Below are positions 43,916 to 54,555 of a stretch of DNA of 64,000 nucleotides, one piece after another (positions within the stretch are counted from its first letter, which is position 1; each line of letters starts with the position of its first letter). The stretch lies in assembly GCA_022749755.1 (NCBI GenBank), contig CM040444.1, positions 18,707,274 through 18,771,273 of the forward strand. The letters run 5' to 3'. The position numbers and the translations under genes were made by a program. Origin of the DNA: Azadirachta indica. Its lineage: Eukaryota; Streptophyta; Magnoliopsida; Sapindales; Meliaceae. The notes beneath the pieces are model-generated. The model was not told the DNA's origin. It saw only the letters and a list, made by a program, of their open reading frames with translations, and searched no databases.

Positions 43916-46800
43916 CTAAATTTCTCCCTTCTCAACAGCTTCTCTGATGAAATGATATTTGATTTCTATATGTTTTGTGCGGTCATGACTAACTGGATTT
44001 TTTACAATGGCAATGACTGACTTGTTGTCGCAGAACAATAAAGTTCCTTTGTCGTGTTTTTCTCCAAGATCTTCAAGAATTCTTCGAAGCCATATACATT
44101 GAGATGTAGCCTTTACAGCAGCAACATATTCTGCTTCAGTAGTTGATTGTGCCACAACTTTTTACTTCTTTGAAATCCACGAACATATTCCTGAGCCAAG
44201 AGAAAAAAAATATAACTTGAAGTGTTCTTCATGTCATCTTGACAACCAGCCCAATCGCTGTCACAATATCCAACTAAACTTGAGTTTTCAGTTTTTTTGT
44301 ACAGAATGCCATAATCAAGTGTACCCTGCAAGTATCTCAAGACTCATTTTGCTGTGCCATAATGGATCTGAGTTGGTTTATGCATAAACCGAGATAGCAT
44401 ACTTGCTGCAAACATTATGTCAGGTCTTGTTGCTGTGAGATACAAGAGGCTACCAATGAGACTTCTATACTTTGCAGCATCTACCTTTTCAGTGCCATCT
44501 TCTTTCTTTAACTTCTCATTTACAATTAATAGAACTGCAACAGATTTACAACCCAACAAATTGAATTTCTTTAAAATATTCTCTGCATATTTTCTTTGAG
44601 AAATGAAAATCTCATTTTTAGTTTAAGTTATTTCAATCCCAATAAAATAATGCAAGAGACCTAAATCACTCATCTCACAAGTCTTCATTATATCCTTCTT
44701 CAATTCCTTTATCATGTTTTCATCATTGCCGGTAAAAATCAAATCATCAACATACAAGGAAACAATAAGAATATGATTCTTTTTCTTTAAAATGTAAAGA
44801 GTTGGCTCATTTTGACTTCTTTGAAAACTTCTTATGAGAAAATACTTATCAATTTTAGCACACCATGTTCGTGGTGCTTGCTTTAGCCCATAAAGAGCCT
44901 TTCTCAACCTGTAAACTTTGCTTTCTCTTCCCTTCACGAAGAAACCTTCAGGCTGATCAATATAAACTTCTTCTTCTAACACTCGATTTAAGAAAGCTGA
45001 TTTAACATCAAGTTGATAAAGATTCCATCTCTTTTGAGCAGCAAACAATCAAGGTTCTTATAGTTTCCAATCTTGCAATAGGTGTAAAGGTTTCATAAAA
45101 ATCAATACCTAGTTTTTGAGTGAATCCTTTAGCTACAAGCCTTGCTTTGTACTTTTGAATGCTCCCATCTTGATTGAATTTTGTTTTGAATATCCATTTG
45201 ACTCTAATAACTTCTTGGTCTTTTGGACGATTTATAAGCTCCCATGTTTGATTTTTCTCAATCATGATAATTTCTTCTTTCATTGCTTTGACCCAAACGT
45301 CTTGTTTTTCAGCTTCTTCAAAGCTTTTTGGTTCAATGTCAGAAAAATTGCATGACTCATATATATCACTCAACATTCGAGTTTTTCTTGGAGGAGATTC
45401 TGGAGAACACAAATCTATGCTTGAATTGGAGCAGGAAGGTGTCTGCGGTGGAATTGAATCTTGCTGCAAATTTTGAATTTTTTGTTGTTCATTAAAAACA
45501 ACATGAGGCAGCTCTTATTCTTTATTTTCATTCCAATCCCAATTAGCTTTTTCATTGAAAATAACATCTCTACTCACAATCAGCTTCTTTATTTCAACAT
45601 TATACAACTGATATCCTTTTGTGTTAGAGATATATCCCACAAAAATGTATTTTTGACTTCTTTTTTCAACGGGAATATGAACATAACAAATGCTTCTAAA
45701 AGCCTTAAAATACCTTACTGATGGCTTAATTATGCTCCAAGCTTCAAATGGCATATTCTTCACGGCTTTGGTTGGACATTGATTAAGAATATACACAGCT
45801 ATATGAACAGCCTCTGCCCAAAAATGTTTCGGCAAAATTTTCTCACTTAGCATTGTTATAGCCTTTTTAACAACAGTTTTATTTTTCCTTTCTACGATAC
45901 CATTCTGATGAGGATTATAACTTACTGTGAGTTGCTTCCAAATGCCTTCATTTTCACAATAAGTTTTAAATTCTATAGAGGTATATTCACCCCCACAATC
46001 ACTTTGAATGGTTTTGATGGTGTAGCCACTTTACTTCTTCACAAATGCTTTAAATTTTCTAAACACCATAAATGTTTTTGATTTCTCCTTCAAAAAATAA
46101 ACCCAAGTCATCCGAGAATAATCATCAATGAACAAAAAAAAGTACTTATGTTGATTTAATGATGGAGTTAGCATTGGACCGCACATGTCAGTGTAGATAA
46201 GCTCTAATGGCGCTTTTGCTCTCCATGAACTTTGTCTTGGAAATGAAGAGCGATGTTTTTTCCCATAATGCATCCTTCATATAGTTCTTCGGACTTTTTA
46301 ATTCCTGGTAGCCCTTTCACCATAGCTTTCTGCTTCAACAACTTTAAGCCTTCAAAGTTTAGATGAAAAAACCTTTTATGCCATAGTCGAATATCTTCAA
46401 GAACCTCTCTTTTCATTACAATAATTGAATTACAATGAAGATTGATGGAAAAATTTCTATTCTTCTCCATTTTGACATAACCAATCATCAAACTCTTCTC
46501 TTTTTTTATCATAAATAGTGCAGCCACCTTCTTCAAAATGAAGACGATAGCAATTTTCAACAAGTTGTCCCACACTGAGTAAATTTTGATTCAGATCTGG
46601 TACAAGTAGCACATCATTGACATATTTCATTCTTTTTTTTGTTTGGACAACAATTTTTCCTTTTCCTTTTCCTTTTCCTTTTAATTGCACAATAGCCCCA
46701 TTTCCTAGTTTCACTTTCGGAAAAACCGTTGAATCAACATCAAAAAAGATTTGTTCATTTCCTAACATGTGATTGCTGCAACCACTGTCAAGATACCAGC
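43916..46800 (-). pseudogene. Element C pol (PR-IN-RT-RH), frameshifted
   Basis: Protease motif W-Y-L-D-S-G-C-S-N-H-M near 46790-46760; integrase H-K-R-F-F-H-L-N, Y-T-D-M-C-G-P and Q-S-D-C-G-G-E-Y-T with N-G-I-V-E-R-K; RT with Q-L-D-V-K-S-A-F-L-N and an intact Y-V-D-D (about 44750); RNase H with Y-C-D-S-D-W-A-G and S-T-T-E-A-E-Y. A run of Lys-Gly repeats follows the protease, encoded by a CTTTTC-type hexamer repeat at about 46655-46682. Frame changes occur near 46600, 46250, 45040 and 44150, and there are a few stops (for example in the middle of integrase near 46031). All key catalytic residues are still visible. Confidence 0.92.
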
Positions 46801-46863
46801 TACTGCCATCTTTTTCTTCAAGGGCTGATTAACAAGCATAGAACATGTTGCATCGTCTTCGTT

Positions 46864-47781
46864 CTACTTTTCAGATGAACTAGCTTGATTCGATACTTTA
46901 TATTTGCACACTTTTTCTGTATGCCCAAACTTCTTACAACAATAGTATTGAGGCTTCCCACAATGCCAACAACTTAAAGTAGCATGGTTCTGCTTCTTGC
47001 AAATATTGCATAATGGTTTATTGTCATAAACTGCTTCTTTGTCTTCCTTTTTCCACTTATTTTGCTCCCCCATTTTTTGCTCCTTCTTTGATGACTTATG
47101 TGGTTTAGTGGTCACCTTTGATTGAAAAGCACTCTCGGTGGATTGTTGACCACGTTTCAATCTCCTTTGCTCATGAGAATCTAAAGATCCCATCAATTTT
47201 TTAGCTGACAAAGTGCTGAGATCTTTAGATTCTTCTATCACAGTAACAACATGGTTAAACTTTTCAGGAATGCTATTTAAGATCTTCACGACAACTTTTT
47301 CTTCAGGGACATCATCACCAAGAGATCTGAAATGATTAACATTATTAATTACTCTAGAAAAATAGTCTCTAACCAATTCAGATTCTTGCATCCTCAGATT
47401 TTCAAACTCCTTTCGAAAAGATTGAAATTTGATGGTTCTTGCTCGGTTATCTCCTTAAAATTCTTGCTCAAGAATTCTCCAAGCTTGGTTTGCTGTAGTA
47501 GCTCTCATAATTATGGGAAAAATGGCTACAGTAACTCTATTCTGAAGTTTTGAAAGAGCTCTTGCATCAGTCATCCTCAAGGCTTCGAGTTTCTCTTGTT
47601 GTGCTTCCGTAAGATTATCTTCATCTTTTGGTACTTCAAAATCTTTGATAACAACATTCCATAGCCCCTCAAACATAAGCAAAGTCCTCATTTTCACTTT
47701 CCAAAAATCATAATTTTCTCCTTGAAATATTGGAAGAATAGAAAGTGAAAATGATGCACTCGCTCCTTTTGATGAAGACAT
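46864..47781 (-). pseudogene. Element C gag with one in-frame stop
   Basis: The start codon at 47779-47781 opens M-S-S-S-K-G-A-S. A DUF4219/UBN2-like region follows (W-K-V-K-M-R-T-L-L). A TAA at 47455-47457 interrupts an otherwise continuous frame, which ends at 46864 with C-W-H-C-G-K-P-Q-Y-Y-C-C-K-K-F-G-H-T-E-K-V-C (CCHC knuckle). Gag is followed directly by the protease region in another frame. Confidence 0.9.
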
Positions 47782-47830
47782 CTTGATGTCTAAAGGATGA
47801 CAAACACTCCAAATTTAATCTTAATGACCT

Positions 47831-47842
47831 GCTCTGATACCA
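47831..47842 (-). other. Primer-binding site of element C
   Basis: The minus strand reads TGGTATCAGAGC with no mismatch to the initiator-Met form, four bases inside the 5' LTR. Confidence 0.92.
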
Positions 47843-47846
47843 CTTT

Positions 47847-48380
47847 TGTTGGTTATTTGAATTAATTGTAAAGAAAAATTAAAAACAAGAAAAAAAAATT
47901 TGTTGAGTTACTGCTGCAGAGCTCAATGTTCTGCAGAAATTTTATTTTAGTGTTCTATTCTGTGTATTCAAAGATTTTCAGTTACATTGCCATATAAATA
48001 ACAAGTAGACATGCTAGATATCAATTCTAGAGAATTCTAAACATACTTCTTGGAGACAAAATCTTTGACTCTAAATACAAGCCATTATATGAGAATTTTG
48101 ATAGCTTTATGCAAATATTTCATATTGACTTTCCATCTGAACATCCTTTAAACATTAGACTATAACTTTCTCTAGAGAAATCCAAATTGAATATTGTAAA
48201 ATTTGCTAGAAAGTTGACATTTTGATCTTTCTAACCGTGCCAACCACGCTCAGAAAGGATGCCTCAATTGATACAGTTTAAGTTTTGAAAATTATCCTCT
48301 GACAGTGTTTATGACCTATAAATGTTGAAAAGTATATCGTTTAACAGCTCATAAGTGTGGCAAATGCATTAATTCCAACA
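47847..48380 (-). repeat. 5' LTR of element C
   Basis: 534 bp, TGTTGGTTATTTG to ATTCCAACA on the plus strand. Confidence 0.93.
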
Positions 48381-48385
48381 AAAAA

Positions 48386-51350
48386 TACTACCTATCAACA
48401 TAAACTTGCTCTCAAAGATATTCTCTATGTTCCTTATATCACAAAAAATTTGATAAGTGTTTCTAGATTAAAGCTGACAATGACTTGACTATTGAATTCT
48501 GGTGTTTCTTGTTATATTAAGGACAAGAAGAAGGGGTTGTTGCTACTGGAGGGTATGGCTGCGAAAGAACTAAATAAGCTTCCCATCAATTCTTCCAAGC
48601 AAACATCGGTACCTGGTGTGTCAAATAAACATGCATCTGCTTCTATGTTGACTCAATTTCAGTTTCTTCATCATGTTCTTGATAATAATGTGGCTTCTAA
48701 GTGCTCAAACCAAACTTCTTTTCAAAATATGTTGAGTTCTACTCAAGCTTGTAATATTTGTGTCACTTGTAATTCATTTACCGCTTTAGGGTCCGTTAAT
48801 AGTTCTTCAAGAGCTATAGATATTCTACATCAGAAACTTGGATATCTAAGTTTCAATGTCCTACAAAGTGTATTGAATTCCTGTAACACTTTTGATCATA
48901 TTAATAAATCTACTTCTCCTAGTTTCTATGATGCTTGTCAATGTGGAAGGAGTCAAACTTCATTTTCCAAAAACCAATGTCAAAGTTTCAAAGCCCTCAG
49001 AATTGATGTATACTGATTTATGGGCACCTTCTGCAATTACATCTTTGCAAAGCTATAAATATTATATCAGTTATGTTGATGCCTATACCAGATACACTCG
49101 GATTTTTCCAATGAAACTCAAGTCTGCAGCACTTTCTATCTTTATTCTTTTCAAGAAACAAGTTGAAAAGCAGTATGATTTATTCATTAAAACTATTCAA
49201 TCTAACTCAAGGGGAGAGTTTTCAACCTTTTTTTCTTACTTGAATCAAAATGGCATTCTTTTTAGATACTCTTATCCTTATACTTATCACCCAAAATGGT
49301 GTTGTTGAAAGAAAACATAGACACATAGTTGAGTTAGGACTTACTTTACTTTCTCAAGTATCCTTACCACTGAAATTTTGGTGGGATTCATTTCATGCTG
49401 ATGTGTATCTCATTGACAGGTAGCCAACCTCTATTTTAGTTACATTTCCTCTTATGAAGCCTTGAACAAACAGCAACCTGATTATGCCTTTTAAGGGTTT
49501 TTAGCTGTTCTTGTATTCCCTTTCTTAGATGTTATAATAAACACAAACTTGATTTTCACTCTTCCAAGTGTATCGATTATAGCCATCTTCACAAAGGTTA
49601 TAAGTGTTTTCACTCTTTTGGTACAGTTTATATAGCCCGACATGTTATTTTTGATGAAACCTCTTTTCCTTATAAAGAATCCTCTAGTTTATCTTCTTCC
49701 TATGGTCGTTTATTTTTGAACTCAAATATTCCTTAGCCATTACAACTTCTATTCTATGTCAGTCTTTCACTCCAGGACGTTCTCCAATCAGCAATGATCT
49801 CTCAACTTCTTCATCAGTACATTCTCTTGAGTTAGCTAGTAATACTAATAGCCATGCTGCATCTATTATCCAGCCTGTTGATAGAAGAGCTACATCTATA
49901 ATCCAAAATAATCATCCTGTGATTACTAGAGCTAAGAATGGTATCTTTAAACCTATGGTTCTATTACATACTCATATTTCTGAGTCAATATCAACCCTAC
50001 ATCAGTTAAAGAAGCTTAGGAAATCATCATTAGGTGAATGCCATGATAGATGAATATGAGGCTCTTCTCAGAAACCATACTTGGGATTTGGTTCTTGCCT
50101 CAGTTAGTTAGAAGTTGGTTGGCAATAAATGGGTGTTTAGAGTCAAATACAATACTGATGGGTTTGTTTCTAAGTATAAAGCTCGGTTGGTAGTGAAGGG
50201 TTTCCATCAAACTCCTAGTGTTGGCTTCAGTAGTGAAAGCTTCTCCTGTCAGAGTAATTTTTAGCATTTGTAGTTACAAGGCGATGGAGTGTAAGACAAA
50301 TAAACATCAACAATGCTTTCTTGAATGGTGAGTTAACTGAAGATGTGTATATGGTACAGCCTGAGGGTTTCCAAAGTTCTGTCTATCCTAATCATATTTG
50401 CAAACTAAACAAAGTTCTTTATGAACTTAAGCAAGCTCCTAGACCTTGGTATGACAGATTGAAATTCACTCTGGTGCAATAGGGTTTTCTGAATTCAAAG
50501 GCAGACATTTCTTTGTTTATCAAGCATACTTCATCTTCTTTGCTTTTGGTTGTGATACTCCATGCCATAAATTCATTCATTTAGCAACTTAATGCCACTT
50601 TTGCTCTTAAAGACATGGGTTGCTTCAGTTATTTTCTAGGTATTGAAATCACTCCATCTGCAAATGGTCTTCATCTCTCTCAAACTAAGTGCATCAAGGA
50701 TCTATTGTATCGTGCTAACATGTCAGAATGCAAGGTTGTGATACTCCTATGGCCTCAAGTCAAAACTATCAAAATCTGGTTATGATTCTTTTCCTGATGC
50801 TTCTATCTATTAATAGTATTATAGGTAGTCTGCAATATGTTACTTTGACAAGGCCTGAGATTGCCTTCGTTGTTCCGTCGTCACTCCACTGGCAAGCTTG
50901 TAAAAGGTTACTTCGATATTTACAAGCAACACCAACTTATGGTCTACAATTCTCTCATTCTGATCAATTTGAGTTAACAGCTTTTTCTGATGCTGATTGA
51001 GGTTGTGATATAGATGATCGAAGTCAGTTGGGGTGTATTGTATCTACCTTGGTGGTAATTTGGTCTCATGGTCTTCCAAAAAGCAACAAGTTGTTGCTCG
51101 ATCAAGTACTGAATCTGAGTATAGGGCCCGGGCTTTTGCGTCTTCAGAACTTGTTTAGATTCAGTCTTTGCTTAGTGAACTTCATTTTTTCCTCTCCCAT
51201 CGTCCTATCATTTGGTATAACAACCAGAGTGCTGCATCTCGTGCCACAAATCCAATCTTTCATGCTCGCACTAAGCACATAGAGCTTGATGTACATTTTG
51301 TTCGTGATTTGGTTTTAAGCAATTAGAGGTCAGGTATATTCTAGCAATGA
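48386..51350 (+). pseudogene. Element B pol, second part (PR end-IN-RT-RH), heavily broken
   Basis: From 48386 the protease frame resumes (D-I-L-Y-V-P and L-I-S-V-S-R-L). A pre-integrase segment follows at about 48820-48960 (L-H-Q-K-L-G-Y-L-S, C-Q-C-G-R-S), then the integrase core in another frame (Y-T-D-L-W-A-P, I-Q-S-N-S-R-G-E-F). RT pieces lie at 50280-50760 (I-N-N-A-F-L-N-G-E, L-K-Q-A-P-R-P-W-Y), and RNase H at 50980-51330. Where the RT active site Y-V-D-D is expected (about 50550) the text reads L-L-V-V-I-L-H-A-I, so the catalytic pair is gone. B is clearly more decayed than C. Confidence 0.9.
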
Positions 51351-51452
51351 ACAAATAGCTGATGCACTTACTAAAGCCCTTCCTTATCAACAACTTTTGC
51401 TACTTTCGTTGCAAGCTCATTGTTCTTCCCCGACCTTGAGGTTGAGGGGAGA

Positions 51453-51793
51453 TGTGAAGATAATCTCTACCCAGAAGCTCAGTTGCTGCAAACCTAATAC
51501 TGAATGCTCAGCTATTGTTCTGGTGTTGAATGCTCAGTAGCTACTGACGTTAAGCTAACTGGATCTTTAACTAACTTGAGGAATTTTGTTACAAATATTT
51601 TTGTATTGCTTTTCTTGTGATTTAAAGAGATTTACGAGTAGTGTAGAGCATTCTATTTTGGTATAAATAGTTAGAACTGCTTCAGCTAAGTTAGTGTGTG
51701 TTGATGAAATCTAATTGAATAAAAGGAAAGTCTTTCTCCAAAAATTTTCTTTTACTCCCCTAGCAATCAAACAACATTTTCTGAATCTGAACT
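51453..51793 (+). repeat. 3' LTR of element B
   Basis: 341 bp, aligned with 41159-41533 but for a deletion near 51565 that covers the TTCCTTAGTTGTCATTGATG part. Confidence 0.9.
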
Positions 51794-51798
51794 AGGTG

Positions 51799-52984
51799 GA
51801 GTAAAGATTGTTGTAGATGTTTGATGGTTAAGGTATATGGAGATTATTGTTGTTGGTTTTGGATAGATATGATTGCCGCTATTGGTGAGGGTAATTAAAG
51901 GCGGCTGTGCTACTACTGGTAAGGATGTACAGGGTTGGGTGGGTTAAACATAAAATTAAGGTGTGTTTGCACATAAAGAAGATTTTGTCCCTGCTCTATT
52001 AAAATAATTTGGATGGACATTATCAAAATATAGTTTATTGAAATAAATATAATCTTTTCTATTATAATATAACGCTCTAATATTTACTGTTATAATATTT
52101 ATTGTATTATAACGAGATATATGTAAATTTAGAATAGATAATTGATAATAGTTTTGATATAAATTGTTTTAATTAAAAAAATAAAATATAGTCCAGAAAA
52201 TCCGGATATTAATTTTAAAATTAATGTAGTCCAATTCATTAGTTTTTCCGCCAACGCAGGTAATTTTTTTTTTTTTTCTGAATGCAGTCCCCTCTACTGT
52301 GAGACCCCCCAAGTCGTACTTTATAATTTCTTTTCTTAAAATTAAAATTTTTTACTTTTTATTAAATTTATTGATATATCAACAATACAGTATCTATTAA
52401 TATATTAAAACTATAATATACACAATTTTTTATTTCATAATATATTTTATCTATACATAAATATATTTCATTTAAGGGTTTTTTTTCTCGCCAACGAGCC
52501 TTGACGTGTGCGAAAATCTCACTCTTCCATTAAAAAAAAAAAGAAAAAAAAGATATACACGCGAAAAAACTATTTTATTTAAATTATAACATAAACATTT
52601 TTAAAGTAAATTGCTTTTTACCGTGCGTGCCCACCAGTTTAGTGTAAATAATATATACACCTTTAAATTTTGATTAAAAAAATATTTTAATTCCCAACGA
52701 TTTGAAAAATATTCAAGCAAATTTCATTCTTTAAAAGATTATGTTAGCTTAAATGATTTATTAATTTTTTTGTTATAATAAATATAAAATACCCTTTGAA
52801 TTAGAATTATTTCAAGAGTAAAATTATATATTGTATTACCCTTATTATTCAAATTCACAAATTAGGACTTACATCCATATAAATTTAGATCACTATTTTC
52901 CTAAATTAGCACCATTAAAATTTATCTATGAATTAGTGGAAACTAACAGCTCGTCAGGTTGTCTTGTGTCAAAAATTTAGAACA
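51799..52984. other. AT-rich DNA, no gene seen
   Basis: Short T and A homopolymers (52267-52279, 52529-52548) and no coding signal. Confidence 0.5.
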
Positions 52985-52987
52985 TTA

Positions 52988-53368
52988 GAGCCTGTTTTGT
53001 TTTTATTATTTGAAATCTTAAATAAATCTGAAATATAATAAATCTAAATACATAAATTTGTATGATTTTAAAATATATGTTTATTTTTTATTTATCACGT
53101 TCAAATATAAATATATAAAAACTAATATTTTTACTTATCATATCTTTATAAATAATTAAGATAAATACTATAAGAAAATGAATAAATTTTATAATAGTAA
53201 TTTAGTTCATTACAAGTAAAACACCTTACTTAAATTTCAAACCTGAGCATTAAGTTAAAACTTTTAAATTTTCAATATTAAGATAAAAAATGAACACCTT
53301 TAAAATATCTAAATATAAATAAAACTAAATAATATTTAGAATTCATATTAAGAAAAACAAATAGGCAC
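52988..53368. mobile_element. PIF/Harbinger (Tourist-like) MITE, 381 bp
   Basis: TTA target copies at 52985-52987 and 53369-53371. The ends GAGCCTGTTTTGTTTTT and, reverse-complemented, GTGCCTATTTGTTTTTC begin arms of nearly 40 bp that remain largely complementary. No coding capacity. Confidence 0.75.
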
Positions 53369-53371
53369 TTA

Positions 53372-54555
53372 GCCCACAAAGTTCACCTAATTTGCTACTA
53401 AAGACTTCCAATTTCAGGTCCTCATTTCTATTTACAACTAAATCTACCACCTTTCTCAAAGTCAAAAGGTGAAGCATGTTTCTTTTTCATGTTATTTTTC
53501 ATATTTTTAATAAAATAACAAACACATCACTAAATTTGCCGAATAAGGCATTTGAATACCATTCATTTTAAAAATGCTCATGCAAGCCTCGTTCATTAAA
53601 AAAATTTTGTTAGTATAAATAGTTGTTCTTTTTTTTTTTTGTTACAACTGCAATAATACACTCTTAATCATAATCGCTATAAATTTAAGATTTAAATGTA
53701 CCAAATTATCTTTACTTTTAGTCCACACTCCGAATTAAACTATTGGACGTAGATCTATGTAAATATTTTTGCACAAATATTTTTAGTCAAGGGGAAAAGT
53801 CAAACCAAATTTATGAAGATGCAAGAGCATGGCCTCAGGCAACTCATATCATCTCTTCATATTATCTAAAACAATCCCATTTCTTCCTTGAGATTCTTTA
53901 CAGCTTCACTGACTCCATCCTGAAACAAGCATTGGTTTCTTGGAATTTCAGTGAGGTAACAAAAAACCCTAATTCATGAAGCTTAAGCAGCATGCATGAC
54001 CAACCGGATGAGCGAAACCAAATGACATTCACTATCTAAAGGCACGATATCTACTTTCCTAAACCATCCATGCACACAGGATAGCAACAGAAGTGACTCT
54101 AATCTGTAACATTAGGGAGTGTATGGGTATTTCAGAAAAAAAGGCGATAGTGATAGGGGATTTCCTTAAATAATAAGAGTATCGAGCATTTTCCCGATCC
54201 TAAATTCAACGAGATGTGTCATTGAGGAAGTAATTACAATAGTTTGCCAAAGACAAGAAAGGCCAAGAAAATACTAATCCATCTTAGAAGAGTCCATGCT
54301 ATTGTTGTCATACAGCATTTACTATAATTCAATGCATGGTTGAATGTAAGTTAAGTTCCGAGAATCTTATGGACAATCAAAAGAAGTAGAAAGATAATTT
54401 AATGAAAAGAAAGTTCAATCTAGTGGAGAAATAAGGCTGGACCCCAACGAGAAGTAATGGAGTAGAAACAGATACAATTGACTAACCAATTGTGTGACTT
54501 AAATGCATATAGTTCTGATAAAGGAGGGGCAGAAAAGTGCTTTAATAGGCATTAC
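53372..54555. other. No gene confirmed
   Basis: A 78-codon frame (53743-53979) has no known domain. The missing last exon of the glucosyltransferase relic was looked for here and not found. Confidence 0.45.

Larger units (their letters stand above)
43255..48380 (-). mobile_element. Element C: Ty1/copia retrotransposon nested in B
   Basis: LTRs 43255-43789 (3') and 47847-48380 (5'), with exact AAAAA target copies at 43250-43254 and 48381-48385. The minus-strand order is 5' LTR, a perfect primer-binding site TGGTATCAGAGC (47842-47831), gag, protease, integrase, RT, RNase H, a purine tract AAGGGGCTC (43799-43791) and the 3' LTR. The length of 5126 bp is typical. B's protease frame continues on both sides, confirming the insertion point. 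The LTRs still match closely but are not identical. Confidence 0.95.
41159..51793 (+). mobile_element. Element B: Ty1/copia retrotransposon, interrupted twice
   Basis: The LTRs 41159-41533 and 51453-51793 both begin TGTGAAGATAATC and end CTGAACT. Target copies AGGTG sit at 41154-41158 and 51794-51798 (a sixth base, T, also matches, so the end may be CTGAAC). The PBS-like TAGTATAAGAGC follows the 5' LTR, and GGTTGAGGGGAGA precedes the 3' LTR. Removing the solo LTR (42416-42952) and element C (43255-48380) leaves about 5.0 kb, a normal copia size. The 3' LTR lacks about 34 bp present in the 5' LTR. Confidence 0.93.

Noticed and set aside
53743..53979. 78-codon plus-strand frame
   Set aside because: No domain, no splice context and no neighbouring exons on that strand.
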